A DNA stretch of 64,000 nt from Lachnospiraceae bacterium (GTDB lineage: Bacteria > Bacillota_A > Clostridia > Lachnospirales > Lachnospiraceae). Both the position numbers and the translations under genes were made by a program. The notes under the pieces were generated by a model. The model searched no databases. It had not been told where the DNA came from and saw nothing but the letters and a program-made list of their open reading frames with translations. Positions within the stretch are counted from its first letter, which is position 1. Each line of letters opens with the position of its first letter. Shown here piece after piece: positions 1-8,863 of the stretch. The stretch covers positions 372,001 to 436,000 of the forward strand of contig JAFWYN010000005.1 in the NCBI GenBank assembly GCA_017522685.1, written 5' to 3'.

Positions 1-279
1 TGCATTGTAAACGGTTATGCTAAGGATGAAACCACTTGGCTGGAAAATAACCGTGTGAAGAGCATGAAGCTGTACTTTATGGATGAATATATGGGTACCA
101 TCACACTGGAGGATACTATGCTGCCTCAGTATGTTGATTTGTCCCCGGTAGCTATGAAAGTGGGGAATGGCTGTGAAGCAAAGTTCCGCTTTGAAATCGC
201 GGATGTGTATAAGGGTACGAAATATGATGACACCTGTATTTCCGGAATTGTGGTGGAATTTGAAGGCAGATCACATTAA
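1..279 (+). CDS. C-terminal part of a protein with an NADase-type glycan-binding (discoidin-like) domain
   Basis: The reading frame is open from the first base and ends at a TAA at 277-279, so only about 92 C-terminal residues are present. Visible features are an INGYAK-like N-terminal turn (here IVNGYAKDE), a W-x-E-NNRVK segment, a K-L-Y-F strand, and the ending DVYKGTKYDDTCISGIVVEF. This pattern is typical of the domain often named NADase-type glycan-binding domain, a beta-sandwich that binds carbohydrate at the end of secreted or surface proteins. What precedes it lies outside the window, so the full protein function cannot be told. The ATG at 64 is internal. Confidence 0.6.
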   Translation, partial: CIVNGYAKDETTWLENNRVKSMKLYFMDEYMGTITLEDTMLPQYVDLSPVAMKVGNGCEAKFRFEIADVYKGTKYDDTCISGIVVEFEGRSH

Positions 280-387
280 GTGAAACCTGGGTCCTGTCTG
301 AAGTGTATTATTATATATAGGCACTTCTGAATAGACATGTACCATTGAATTATGCTATATTTTGAATGATAAAGATACTTATAGAGG

Positions 388-2126
388 GTGGAGAATATTA
401 GAAAACGATTACTAGCACTATTATTAACCGGCGTACTGCTGGGACTGAGTGCCTGCGGAAACGCGGATACGGAAGAAAGTAAGGAAGCGGGAAAGATAGC
501 TACAGAAGAGTCAAAAGAGGCGACGGTTTCCACTCAGGAGACGGAGGCTTCTTTGGAGGCAAGCATAGGTACGGAGGAATCCGGGGAGGAGATGGCTTCA
601 ACAGAGGAGGAATCCGGTCAGGAGGAATCCAGCGAGGTCACAGAGTCGGACGCTACGGTAGAACAGGAACCGATGGAAGAGATTGAGCCATCAGAAAGCA
701 CTAGGGAGCCTTCCAATGCACCTTTGTCGGTAAGGATTATTAGTGAGGATAATCGCGATTATGTAAAAATACATACGCCAACCTGTACTTATGATACGGT
801 TTTCCTTCTCGGAGATGATTATCCGGCATTGGCTAAAGAACTGGAGCGGTTTAATCAGGAGCAGGCTGCGGATGCCTTGAAACAGATTGAATGGATGGAT
901 AAGTCAGAGGGATATGAATACAGTAACGAATTACTTTTTACCCGAGCTGATAAGCGGGCGTTTTCCGTATTAATGGAGAAGGTTGTTTATCAGGACGAAA
1001 AAGAGGAAAGCGGTTATTTTGATGGCGTTAATTGGAATACCCAAAACGGAGAGAAGTTGGTTTTAGCTGATGTTATTAAGGGTGGAAACGATTTGGAGGC
1101 CCTTTTGATAGAGGAACTGCAAAAGAATCCTGCATTTTCGGGTTATGATATCCAAACGATAGCAGAGAGAATACAGGAAGTTCTTGAAGCAACAGATGCC
1201 GTAGAAGTGAAAAATGTTGCATGGACTTTGGGTTATAAGGGGATTACCTTTTATGTATGGGGAGAGGATATCGGTGTGCCATCAAATCTTCCGTTACAGT
1301 TTTCTGTTCTCTATGAGGAACACCCGGATATCTTTGAAGAGTATTTTTTTCAGGATGTACAGGAACTGACTTTTGAGGAACCCGAGGGAGATTATGTGCT
1401 GTTTTAACAGATTTTAAAGAACCCAAAAGTTTATTCGTAGTAGATTTGTACGGAGACGGAAAGGAAGACTATATTACTTTTACAATGCACCGTTATGAGA
1501 AATTTGCCATGGCAGTAAATGATAATCCTTATACTGTGTTGAACATGCAGTTATATTTATTTGATAGTGCATATCTGGTGAAGAAGGATGGAAAGTAATA
1601 TTTGTATTTACAGTTAAGATTTGATGTCGCTGACATTATGAATATAGAGGTATTAGAGCTGACGGACAATACTTTGAAATATGTAGGAAGCCATAACGGC
1701 GGATTGAGTGATTTTACAGACCCGGATTGCTTTGAAATATATCATTATGAGTGGCTATATAATAGTAGTTGGGTAAGCGGTGAGTTCCATGTGGGAAGTG
1801 ACGGAATGCCGGTGCTCAATGATTACTATACCATTGGTGAAAGCGAAAGGTATGATTATGCATCCCTTTTGGAGATTACGGCAGAATTAGTGGACGAGCA
1901 GGGTAATCTGCTGGGAGAAACCTATACCTTCCCGGTAGGAACGGAGTTTTGGTTCATTCGAACGGACTGTGAGACATATGTGGATGCCAGAACCGGGGAT
2001 GGCCGGTACTGCAGACTATATATTGACTGGCCGTTGGATGAGGATGGTAATAAGAATGAATATTGGCCTCTGGTTAACGGAGTACCTGCAGAATACTGTT
2101 TCGGAGAATTGTTTTTTGCAGGATAA
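388..2126 (+). pseudogene. Decayed tandem copy of the DUF3298-like lipoprotein at 2159
   Basis: This copy aligns along its whole length with the intact neighbour at 2159-3865: the same lipobox (LSAC), the same Glu/Ser/Thr-rich linker, a DUF3298-like middle (WTLGYKG motif) and the same C-terminal half. Three lesions are visible. The base matching the neighbour's ATG is ATT (about 397-399), leaving only a GTG at 388 inside the ribosome binding site. One base is missing near 1395-1403, giving a stop at 1405-1407. A TAT codon has become TAA at 1596-1598. The remaining frame, 1602-2126, still reads like the neighbour's C terminus. A lipoprotein of about 339 residues could still be made from the first part, but the gene as a whole is broken. 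Confidence 0.8.
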
Positions 2127-2158
2127 ATAGAAAAGAGACTGTTTTGAGGGTGGAGTGT

Positions 2159-3865
2159 ATGAGAAAGAGATTATTAGCATTAGTATTAACCAGTGTACTG
2201 TTAGGGCTGAGTGCCTGCGGCAGCAAGACCACGGAAGAAAGCAAGGAAGCGGGAAATGTTGCCACAGAAGAGTCAAAAGAGGCGACCGTATCTACGCAGG
2301 AGGCGCCGGAGGCTACTCAGGCACCTATTGTAGGTACGGAAGAGTCCGGCGAGGAGACTGCTTCAACGGAGATGTCACAGGAAGCTTCGAAAGAGGAAGT
2401 CCCTGAAGAAATACCGGTACCGATTCCCGATGTACCTTTGTCGGTTGTGATGGAAAATGTATTTGAATATTATTACGAACCGGGAACCTACAATTTATTA
2501 ATGGTGGGAGACTATGACGGCATAGTAATAAATGACGGGGACTATTCAACATTAACAGATGCGGTATCATCCTTTCAGATAAAGCAGGCAGAGCGGTATG
2601 AAAAGCTTCAGGAACAAGCAAGTGCTGATTTTCAGGAATATGGTAAGGGGCATTTTGCAATACCCTATAAATATGAGAGTGATTTGATTCTTTGCCGTGC
2701 TGATGAATTGGTGTTGTCGGTGCTAAAAAGCGAGTATATTTATGAAGGGGAAGGAAGCGAGAGCTACTGTTTTGAATCTATCAATCTGGATGTAAAAAGC
2801 GGAAAAGAAATACTTCTATCCGATGTTATCACCGATGTAAGTCAATTGAGCGGAATCCTGGAAAACGAGTTGGAAGATACCTATTTGAATGTGGAGTATG
2901 ATTCAGAAGCCTTGAACAAGCTTATACAAGCAACTGTCCAGCCCTCCGGAAAGGAAGGGGAAAAGGGACTTGCATGGACCCTGGGTTACAAAGGACTTTC
3001 TGTGAACTTTACAGGTGAAGACATAGGATGGACTGAGAAGGATACTTTACAGATAACCATCCCTTATAGCGAATATCCGGATTTTTTTGTAAGTGACTAT
3101 GTGGACTATTTGCCTAAGGAAATCTTCGCGGAGCCGGAAGGAGATTATGTTCACTTATTAACAGATAGTATGGATTTTAAGAACGTATCCGTAGTTGATT
3201 TGTATGATGACGGTACAGAAGATTATTTTGTGATAGCACCCTATGGTGAGTTTGAATACAGAATAAGTGTGAATGACCAAACGTTCCTTTTGGAATCCAT
3301 GTATTTCGGAAAAGCATATTTGGTAAAAAATGATGATAGCTATTATCTGTATTTGCAGATGGCTTTTGATAATGATATCAGGGCTATAGAGATGTTTGCG
3401 ATATCATTGGATGCTATATGGTATCTTGGTAACCGTGGAGGAGAATTAAAGGACTTTACAGACCCCAAGCATTTTGTAATAAGACATTATATGCATATGT
3501 TGATGTCTACGTATGTGGTGGCAGACTGCCATATAGGAGCAGATGGAGAACCGGTTTTAAGTACGGGAGCATATACCATCGAACCTCGGGAAGATGGGAT
3601 TCTCTACGATTATGTATCCCTTGTAGAGATTCCGGCAGAGTTAGTGGATGAGCAGGGCAACCTGCTTGGAACCACTTATACCTTCCCGGCAGGAACCGGG
3701 TTTACACTTATCCGGACAGACGGTGAAACCTATGTAGATGCAAAGACAGGAGATGGTAAATACTGCAGACTGTACACCGAACCGGCCTGGAAATGTGATT
3801 ATCGTCCTACTGTAAACGGATTGGACGGCGAGACCTGCTTTGGTAATTTGGGATTTGCAGGGTAA
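2159..3865 (+). CDS. DUF3298-like surface lipoprotein
   Basis: A 568-residue protein with a type II signal peptide: MRKR, a hydrophobic stretch, then LSAC with Cys as the lipidation site. A low-complexity Glu/Ser/Thr linker (about residues 22-85) lifts the folded part off the membrane. The middle (about 90-330) has the features of DUF3298/RsiV-type domains: an Asn-Leu-Asp strand, KSGKEILLSDV, WTLGYKGLSV and a PEGDYVH end. The C-terminal half is an unrecognised beta-rich region. The start is ATG 2159, preceded by GAGGGTGG; an in-frame TTG at 2144 lacks such a site. The role is unknown; sensing or binding at the cell surface is only a guess. It follows its own decayed copy. Confidence 0.75.
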   Translation: MRKRLLALVLTSVLLGLSACGSKTTEESKEAGNVATEESKEATVSTQEAPEATQAPIVGTEESGEETASTEMSQEASKEEVPEEIPVPIPDVPLSVVMENVFEYYYEPGTYNLLMVGDYDGIVINDGDYSTLTDAVSSFQIKQAERYEKLQEQASADFQEYGKGHFAIPYKYESDLILCRADELVLSVLKSEYIYEGEGSESYCFESINLDVKSGKEILLSDVITDVSQLSGILENELEDTYLNVEYDSEALNKLIQATVQPSGKEGEKGLAWTLGYKGLSVNFTGEDIGWTEKDTLQITIPYSEYPDFFVSDYVDYLPKEIFAEPEGDYVHLLTDSMDFKNVSVVDLYDDGTEDYFVIAPYGEFEYRISVNDQTFLLESMYFGKAYLVKNDDSYYLYLQMAFDNDIRAIEMFAISLDAIWYLGNRGGELKDFTDPKHFVIRHYMHMLMSTYVVADCHIGADGEPVLSTGAYTIEPREDGILYDYVSLVEIPAELVDEQGNLLGTTYTFPAGTGFTLIRTDGETYVDAKTGDGKYCRLYTEPAWKCDYRPTVNGLDGETCFGNLGFAG

Positions 3866-3885
3866 ACAGCTATATAAAGAATAGG

Positions 3886-3915
3886 AAAGCCTCGGGTGGT
3901 TTGCCCGAGGCTTTT
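3886..3915. terminator. Bidirectional intrinsic terminator
   Basis: AAAGCCTCGGG and CCCGAGGCTTTT form an 11-bp stem with a short loop. The A-run and T-run on opposite sides let it serve both the lipoprotein gene (+) and the HAD gene (-), which converge here. Confidence 0.8.
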
Positions 3916-3938
3916 GTAGTAGCTTGATTCATTTTTGC

Positions 3939-4604
3939 TTACTTAAAATACGGTGTTTCAAATATTTCCAGCAGATTTGCTACCGCGCATACACCCTCCG
4001 GAACCTCTCGGTTGCTGCGGTTTACCCAGATGGTATCAATACCCAGGGAAGAGGCGCCCTTTACATCACTGCTTAGGGAATCTCCGATATGTACCACATC
4101 CTCAGGCTGTAAGCCGGTGCATCTTAAGGCATATTCAAACAGCTCCTTGCGGGGCTTATAGGACTTGGCATCTTCGCTGGTAAATACCCCCGCCGGGGTC
4201 AGCCCGTGGTAGGCGATAGCGGCGTCAATGTCGCAGGTATCGATGTTGGATACGATATAGACCGGCACCGGGCTTTCAGCCAGAAACTGCTTGGATTCCG
4301 GGAAAATGGGGGCTTTCTGCCAGTACTCAAACATTTCGTTGCTCAGCTCCGTTGCATTGGCAGTGGATTTAAAATATTCGATGGTTTTCGCCAGGGATTC
4401 CTGCTCAATGTCCCGCTGGGTGCGGAAGGTTTCCCCATAGGAATCCACAAAGGTGCGATAGAACACATCCCACCAATAACCGCCGATGGCAGATGGATCG
4501 GAACCGTCTCCGGTTTCGGATATAATCTTTGTAATCTTACGGATATTATCTCCGTCTTCAAATACTACGGTTCCGTAGAAATCCAGAAATATTGCTTTTT
4601 TCAT
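3939..4604 (-). CDS. HAD-superfamily hydrolase (subfamily IA)
   Basis: A 221-residue cytoplasmic HAD protein. Motif I is FLDFYGT (nucleophile Asp8), motif II lies around VYIVSNID, the motif III lysine is in the SYKPRKELF segment, and motif IV is HIGDSLSSDVKGA. The second motif I Asp found in most HAD phosphatases is Tyr here (DxYGT), as in 2-haloacid dehalogenases and some IA members, so phosphatase activity should not be assumed. The substrate is unknown. Its ATG overlaps the TGA of the upstream DUF4304 gene (ATGA at 4601-4604), so the two are probably translationally coupled. Confidence 0.8.
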   Translation of the reverse strand: MKKAIFLDFYGTVVFEDGDNIRKITKIISETGDGSDPSAIGGYWWDVFYRTFVDSYGETFRTQRDIEQESLAKTIEYFKSTANATELSNEMFEYWQKAPIFPESKQFLAESPVPVYIVSNIDTCDIDAAIAYHGLTPAGVFTSEDAKSYKPRKELFEYALRCTGLQPEDVVHIGDSLSSDVKGASSLGIDTIWVNRSNREVPEGVCAVANLLEIFETPYFK

Positions 4605-5236
4605 AGTGGTACCTCTCTTCGTTGTATTTTTTTAGGTAATCCAAGTGTGATGATACCTTGGGCAATCAAAGTTTCTTTGTCGGTGGTGTTTTCAAGGGCG
4701 TCAAGCCATTCTGCAGCAAAACGTTTATTCCAATAGCTATCCAGTTTCTGTCGATACCCATCCTCTGTGGAGATTTCTTCAAACCAAGGAAATACATATT
4801 GTTCAATAGCCTCCGCTGCGTTTTGAAAACTCGTCTTAGCTATCTGTGCCGATGCATAATCCCACCAAACGTCGTTACCGCATATGTAGGACCCCAGTCT
4901 GTCACCAAAGGTGAAAACCGGTACTTCATGTGGCCAATATAGGGGCATGGCGGAAAAATTCACACAGAAGGTTCTGGAGCCATAGTTCTCTTTCTGCAAA
5001 TCAATATATTCCAACAATCCAATTGGATTAATGCGGACATAGGCCCTGGTTTTGTATTGACAAAAGCCATGAGACAATAAAAGGGTATCGATAAATTCTT
5101 TTTTGTACTGCTTGAAGGATTGGTCTGCTTCTTCTTTGTTGATATTTGCCAGTTCGACCTCAGTACGGATGTGAGGACGGTTCCCGGCAAAGGTAAAGCC
5201 TGATTTGGCAGGCTTCTTTTGAAAAATACTGAACAT
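4601..5236 (-). CDS. DUF4304-like protein
   Basis: A 211-residue soluble protein without signal peptide or membrane segment. The pattern FKQYKKEFIDTLLLSHGFCQYKTRAYVRINPIGLLEYIDLQ, read in pieces, followed by a strand with FCVNFSAMPLY, resembles DUF4304 proteins, a family without a proven function that is frequent in accessory gene clusters. A strong AAAAGGAGGT site lies about 8 bases before the ATG at 5236. It is the first gene of a two-gene operon with the HAD hydrolase. No catalytic motif is recognisable. Confidence 0.55.
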   Translation of the reverse strand: MFSIFQKKPAKSGFTFAGNRPHIRTEVELANINKEEADQSFKQYKKEFIDTLLLSHGFCQYKTRAYVRINPIGLLEYIDLQKENYGSRTFCVNFSAMPLYWPHEVPVFTFGDRLGSYICGNDVWWDYASAQIAKTSFQNAAEAIEQYVFPWFEEISTEDGYRQKLDSYWNKRFAAEWLDALENTTDKETLIAQGIITLGLPKKIQRREVPL

Positions 5237-5294
5237 AATAGACCTCCTTTTAGCTTATTCTACTTTACTTGGCCATGATTTGTAAACAAACTAA

Positions 5295-5323
5295 TTGACA
5301 AAATAATTATGAAGTCTTAGAAT
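5295..5323 (+). promoter_or_regulatory. Strong sigma-A promoter for a small RNA
   Basis: TTGACA at 5295-5300, a 17-bp spacer and TAGAAT at 5318-5323 fit a strong promoter. The only thing downstream on this strand before the terminator at 5383-5424 is about 60 bases of non-coding sequence. Confidence 0.65.
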
Positions 5324-5330
5324 TAAAATG

Positions 5331-5424
5331 AATAGAGGTGTTACCGATAGCAAACGGTTCGCCTTGGTTTAAAGTTGATTTTCAAAAAAGCAACCTAACT
5401 TTGGTCGGAGCGGTTGCTTTTTTG
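5331..5424 (+). ncRNA. Predicted antitoxin small RNA, antisense to the toxin mRNA 3' end
   Basis: A transcript of roughly 95 nt is inferred between the promoter at 5295-5323 and the terminator hairpin ending GCTTTTTTG at 5424. Its 3' part overlaps the last codons and terminator of the small hydrophobic gene on the other strand (5395-5529), as in convergent type I toxin-antitoxin loci of Firmicutes. Its 5' end (5337-5365) resembles the 5' end of the toxin mRNA (5611-5642 on the minus strand), so the locus is bounded by imperfect inverted repeats. The existence of the RNA is inferred, not observed. Confidence 0.5.
5383..5424. terminator. Bidirectional terminator shared by toxin mRNA and antisense RNA
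   Basis: CAAAAAAGCAACC and GGTTGCTTTTTTG form a 13-bp stem with a 16-nt loop. T-runs follow on both strands, so both converging transcripts would end in the same stem and be complementary there. Confidence 0.7.
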
Positions 5425-5529
5425 ATGTCTATGTTTCTGAATGGATTGTATAATGCTGATTGTAGTAACGATGATGCTGATAACCGTTACCACAATGCTG
5501 ACAATGCCAATTATTGTTTCTAACATCAT
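5395..5529 (-). CDS. Small hydrophobic putative holin-like type I toxin
   Basis: A 44-residue protein: MMLE, then an unbroken Ile/Val/Thr/Ser-rich membrane helix of about 25 residues, then a basic tail with QKHRHQKSNR. This is the form of the short putative holin-like toxins of Firmicutes, which insert in the inner membrane and are silenced by an antisense RNA. The ATGATG start has no good ribosome binding site. A strong one (GGAGGTGATACCA) precedes an overlapping frame starting at 5557, which could couple or limit toxin translation. A sigma-A promoter (5653-5681, minus strand) gives a leader of over 100 nt. Confidence 0.55.
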   Translation of the reverse strand: MMLETIIGIVSIVVTVISIIVTTISIIQSIQKHRHQKSNRSDQS

Positions 5530-5557
5530 ATCTTGTACCTTTCACTTTATTTTCCAT
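5429..5557 (-). CDS. Overlapping leader reading frame upstream of the toxin
   Basis: A 42-codon frame with an ideal Shine-Dalgarno (GGAGGTG, 7 bases before ATG 5557) that overlaps the toxin frame almost entirely. The peptide is Asn/His/Tyr-rich with a CQHC pair and does not look like a folded domain, so it may serve only to control translation of the toxin. It could equally be a chance frame following a real ribosome binding site whose proper target is the toxin. Confidence 0.3.
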   Translation of the reverse strand: MENKVKGTRYDVRNNNWHCQHCGNGYQHHRYYNQHYTIHSET

Positions 5558-5610
5558 TGGTATCACCTCCAAAGATACTGGAAGCTCTCAGAATGTACTT
5601 ATTCCGGCGA

Positions 5611-5681
5611 AAGGCGAACCGCTTACCGTTTTCGGGAACACCCCATAAACTTATTTTATCAGAAGTAGATGAGTAAATCAA
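5611..5681 (-). promoter_or_regulatory. Toxin mRNA promoter and 5' inverted-repeat end
   Basis: On the minus strand TTGATT (5676-5681), a 17-bp spacer and TAAAAT (5653-5658) form a promoter. The RNA would begin near 5646 with GGTGTTCCCGA and then CGGTTCGCCTT (5611-5642), which matches the start of the opposing small RNA (5337-5365). Confidence 0.55.
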
Positions 5682-5733
5682 TAATAAAATCGAAAGTATG
5701 TTCGAATTGATTTGAATTTGTAAAGATTCCTAC

Positions 5734-5783
5734 TTGTAAAGCTACGTAAAAAGACTTACAATATAAATACCCCCATGGGGTAT
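5734..5783 (+). promoter_or_regulatory. csoR-copA promoter with CsoR copper operator
   Basis: TTGTAA (5734-5739), a 17-bp spacer and TACAAT (5757-5762) make the promoter. Just after it lies ATACCCCCATGGGGTAT (5767-5783), a 7+3+7 dyad of the type bound by CsoR repressors. Its position at the transcription start would block RNA polymerase until Cu(I) binds CsoR. Confidence 0.8.
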
Positions 5784-5804
5784 ATTGAAAAGGAAGTGAA
5801 AACC

Positions 5805-6113
5805 ATGAGTGAAGATAAAAAGACTTGTTGCTGTGAGAAAACAACCAAGCGTGACTTGCAGGAGCAGAGGCAGTTAATCAATCGCCTGAACCGTATCGAG
5901 GGGCAGATTCGCGGTATCCGCAATATGATTGAGAAGGATGCTTATTGTACGGATATATTGGTACAGTCGGCAGCCGTAAATGCGGCGGTAAACGCCTTCA
6001 ATAAGGAGCTTCTGGCCAGTCATATCAAGGGCTGTGTGGCCAGAGACATCCGGAAGGGCAATGATGAAGTTATCGACGAGCTGGTTGTTACTTTGCAGAA
6101 ACTGATGAAGTAA
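5805..6113 (+). CDS. csoR: Copper-sensing transcriptional repressor CsoR
   Basis: A 102-residue all-helical DUF156 regulator. The Cu(I) ligands of CsoR are present as Cys48 (AYCTD), His73 and Cys77 (SHIKGC). INRLNRIEGQIRGI is the family's first helix. An additional N-terminal CCC motif is present. The start is taken as ATG 5805, because the in-frame ATG at 5775 lies inside the operator and has no ribosome binding site, while AAAGGAAG precedes 5805. It represses its own operon with copA, 71 bp downstream, and releases DNA when copper is bound. Confidence 0.9.
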   Translation: MSEDKKTCCCEKTTKRDLQEQRQLINRLNRIEGQIRGIRNMIEKDAYCTDILVQSAAVNAAVNAFNKELLASHIKGCVARDIRKGNDEVIDELVVTLQKLMK

Positions 6114-6184
6114 TGGTACCCTGACAAATCAGCAATTCAAAGCCAAGACATTCCCTTGTTGTCCGGGCGAAGAAAGGATAGTGT

Positions 6185-8758
6185 ATGGAACAATATATTG
6201 TGACCGGGATGAGCTGTGCGGCCTGCAGTGCCCGGGTGGAAAAGGCTGTGAAGCAGGTGCCCGGTGTAACGGTTTGTAGCGTGAATTTGCTGACCGGCGA
6301 TATGGGTGTGGAAGGAACGGCTACACCGGAGGAAATCGTAGCTGCTGTGGAAAAGGCCGGGTATGGTGCCTCAGTAAAAAAGCAAAAGAAAAGTGGGGCA
6401 GGTGTGTCCGATGAGAGACCCGTAGCGAGTCAGGAAGACCTTTTGGCAGATAGGGAAACACCGAAACTGAAAAAAAGATTGATAGCCTCCCTTGGCTTTC
6501 TGGTAGTACTTATGTATGTGTCCATGGGACATGTGATGTGGGGCTGGCCGATGCCCGGATTTTTCGAAGACAATCCGGTGGCAATCGCCTTGGTGCAGTT
6601 ACTGCTGACCATAGCAGTGATGGTAATCAATCAGAAGTTTTTTGTTAGCGGCTTCAAAGGCTTACTTCACAGAGCACCGAATATGGATACATTGGTGGCG
6701 TTAGGGTCGGGGGCATCCTTTGTGTACAGTGCGGTGGTGCTTTTTCTGATGACAGGAGCCCTGGCAAGGGGTGACCTGCAAGGAGCAGAGCACTATTTGC
6801 ATGAGCTGTATTTTGAGTCGGCCGCCATGATTTTGACATTGATTACCGTGGGGAAGATGCTGGAAGCCCGTTCCAAAGGCAAAACCACGGATGCATTAAA
6901 GGGGCTTATGAAGCTGGCACCTAAGACAGCTACCCTGCTTGTGGACGGACAGGAGCAGGAGGTGCCCATAGAGCAGGTGAAAAAGGGTGATGTGTTTGTA
7001 GTGCGCCCCGGTGAAAATATCCCCGTAGATGGAAAAGTACTGGAAGGTAGCAGTGCCGTAAATGAGTCCGCACTGACCGGAGAAAGCATTCCGGTGGATA
7101 AGGGAGTCGGTGACAGGGTTTCCGCAGGTACCATAAATCAGTCGGGGTATCTGCGTTGCGAAGCCATTCGGGTGGGTGAGGATACTACTTTGGCCCGGAT
7201 TATACAAATGGTCAGCGACGGGGCAGCTACCAAGGCACCTATTGCCAAGGTGGCAGACAAGGTATCCGGTATCTTCGTGCCGGCGGTACTGTTGATTGCT
7301 TTGGTCACGTTGGGAGGATGGTTGATAGCCGGAGAATCCATGGGATTCGCCCTGGCCCGAAGCATCTCCGTGCTGGTCATCAGCTGTCCCTGCGCCCTGG
7401 GACTGGCCACCCCGGTGGCTATTATGGTAGGAAGCGGTGTGGGTGCCCGTCACGGCATCCTGTTTAAGACAGCGGCTTCTTTGGAGGAGACCGGAAAGGC
7501 GAAAATCGTGGTGCTGGACAAAACGGGGACCATTACGGCAGGAATTCCTCAGGTTACCGATATATTACCTGCAGAGGGAGTTGCCGGAGAAGAATTGCTT
7601 CGGTTGGCGGCCCTTTTGGAGGAAAAGAGTGAACATCCCTTGGCAAAGGCCATTATGGAGGAAGCCAAGAAGCAATTGAGGTCGGACAGCGAGCAAGCAG
7701 AAGTGACGGATTTTCAAGCCTTGCCGGGCAACGGATTGACCGGCTTATACACAGGAAAAGTGCTTTGCGGTGGCAATGCTTCCTTTATAGAAAGCCGGAT
7801 GCCCATACCGAAACACTTATCCGAACAAGCAAAAGACTTGGCACAGACAGGCAAGACGCCCTTATACTTTGCGTATGACGGAAGGCTTCTGGGGATTATT
7901 GCAGTAGCAGATACCCTGAAGGAAGACAGCACCCAGGCGGTGCAGGAGCTGAAGGATATGGGCCTGCAGGTGGTGATGCTGACCGGAGACAATGAACAGA
8001 CAGCAGAGGCCATTGCAAAACAGGCCGGTGTGGACAAGGTCATAGCCGGTGTGCTTCCGGAGGGCAAAGAAAGAGCCATTCGTGAGCTGCAGAAACAGGG
8101 AAAGGTGATCATGGTAGGTGACGGAATTAATGATGCACCGGCCTTGGTGGCGGCAGATATGGGTATGGCTATCGGTGCCGGCACGGATGTGGCTGTGGAT
8201 GCGGCGGAGGTGGTGCTGATGAAGAATAGCCTGCGGGACGTGGCAGCAGCCATCCGTTTAAGTCGCAGCACCTTACGAAACATTCATCAGAACCTGTTTT
8301 GGGCATTCTTTTACAATAGTATCGGAATCCCCTTGGCAGCAGGAGTATTCATCCCCATCCTGGGGTGGCAGCTAAATCCCATGTTTGGGGCAGCGGCCAT
8401 GAGCTTATCCAGCTTTTGTGTGGTGAGTAACGCTTTGAGGTTAAACCTATGCAAAATATATGGACCGAAGATGCAAACGGAAAGTACGGAAGAAACCATT
8501 TTGTCGGAAACGGTTTCGAATCAACAAATAGAAAGTGAGGAAAAAACAATGAAGAAAACCATGAAAATCGAAGGTATGATGTGTGGTCACTGTGAGGCCA
8601 GAGTGAAAAAGGTGCTGGAGGCACTGGAGCAGGTGGAGATGGCAGAGGTGAGCTATCAGGAGGGAACTGCAATAGTAACGCTGAAAACACCTATTGCCGA
8701 TGAGGATTTAAAGAAGATTATAGAGGATCAGGATTATAAAGTTTTAGAGATTTTTTAA
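6185..8758 (+). CDS. copA: Cu(I)-exporting P1B-type ATPase with N- and C-terminal metal-binding domains
   Basis: An 857-residue copper-efflux ATPase of the cell membrane. In order: an N-terminal heavy-metal domain with GMSCAAC (about 8-14), eight expected membrane helices, TGES (298-301), the CPC copper site (401-403), DKTGT with phosphorylated Asp445, and GDGINDAP (645-652). After the last helices comes a linker and a second heavy-metal domain with GMMCGHC. That domain starts at Met789, preceded by a ribosome-binding-like GTGAGG, so it may also be made as a separate CopZ-like chaperone. Expression is under CsoR control. Export of Cu(I) and perhaps Ag(I) is expected. Confidence 0.93.
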   Translation: MEQYIVTGMSCAACSARVEKAVKQVPGVTVCSVNLLTGDMGVEGTATPEEIVAAVEKAGYGASVKKQKKSGAGVSDERPVASQEDLLADRETPKLKKRLIASLGFLVVLMYVSMGHVMWGWPMPGFFEDNPVAIALVQLLLTIAVMVINQKFFVSGFKGLLHRAPNMDTLVALGSGASFVYSAVVLFLMTGALARGDLQGAEHYLHELYFESAAMILTLITVGKMLEARSKGKTTDALKGLMKLAPKTATLLVDGQEQEVPIEQVKKGDVFVVRPGENIPVDGKVLEGSSAVNESALTGESIPVDKGVGDRVSAGTINQSGYLRCEAIRVGEDTTLARIIQMVSDGAATKAPIAKVADKVSGIFVPAVLLIALVTLGGWLIAGESMGFALARSISVLVISCPCALGLATPVAIMVGSGVGARHGILFKTAASLEETGKAKIVVLDKTGTITAGIPQVTDILPAEGVAGEELLRLAALLEEKSEHPLAKAIMEEAKKQLRSDSEQAEVTDFQALPGNGLTGLYTGKVLCGGNASFIESRMPIPKHLSEQAKDLAQTGKTPLYFAYDGRLLGIIAVADTLKEDSTQAVQELKDMGLQVVMLTGDNEQTAEAIAKQAGVDKVIAGVLPEGKERAIRELQKQGKVIMVGDGINDAPALVAADMGMAIGAGTDVAVDAAEVVLMKNSLRDVAAAIRLSRSTLRNIHQNLFWAFFYNSIGIPLAAGVFIPILGWQLNPMFGAAAMSLSSFCVVSNALRLNLCKIYGPKMQTESTEETILSETVSNQQIESEEKTMKKTMKIEGMMCGHCEARVKKVLEALEQVEMAEVSYQEGTAIVTLKTPIADEDLKKIIEDQDYKVLEIF
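8531..8758 (+). other. Possible internal start producing a free CopZ-like chaperone
   Basis: Inside copA, GTGAGG (8535-8540) lies 8 bases before an in-frame ATG at 8549. Translation from it gives a 69-residue protein beginning [15 protein letters not shown], the exact extent of a CopZ domain. The upstream 25 residues look like a disordered linker, consistent with a fused copZ gene that kept its own start signals. Confidence 0.45.
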
Positions 8759-8784
8759 TATTTGTGACGGTTGTCAGATTTTTT

Positions 8785-8824
8785 GGGGATTCGCAGTCGA
8801 TTTGCTAGACGGAATCCTCTTTTT
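8785..8824 (+). terminator. Probable terminator of the copper operon
   Basis: GGGGATTC and GAATCCTC pair around an 18-19 nt loop and are followed by TTTTTA. The stem is short, so it may be leaky. Confidence 0.45.
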
Positions 8825-8863
8825 ATGGTATAATTTGAATAATAATCTTAAGGACGTTTAACC

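Noticed and set aside
5775..5804. Upstream ATG for csoR
   Set aside because: It lies within the CsoR operator and close to the expected transcription start; ATG 5805 has the ribosome site.
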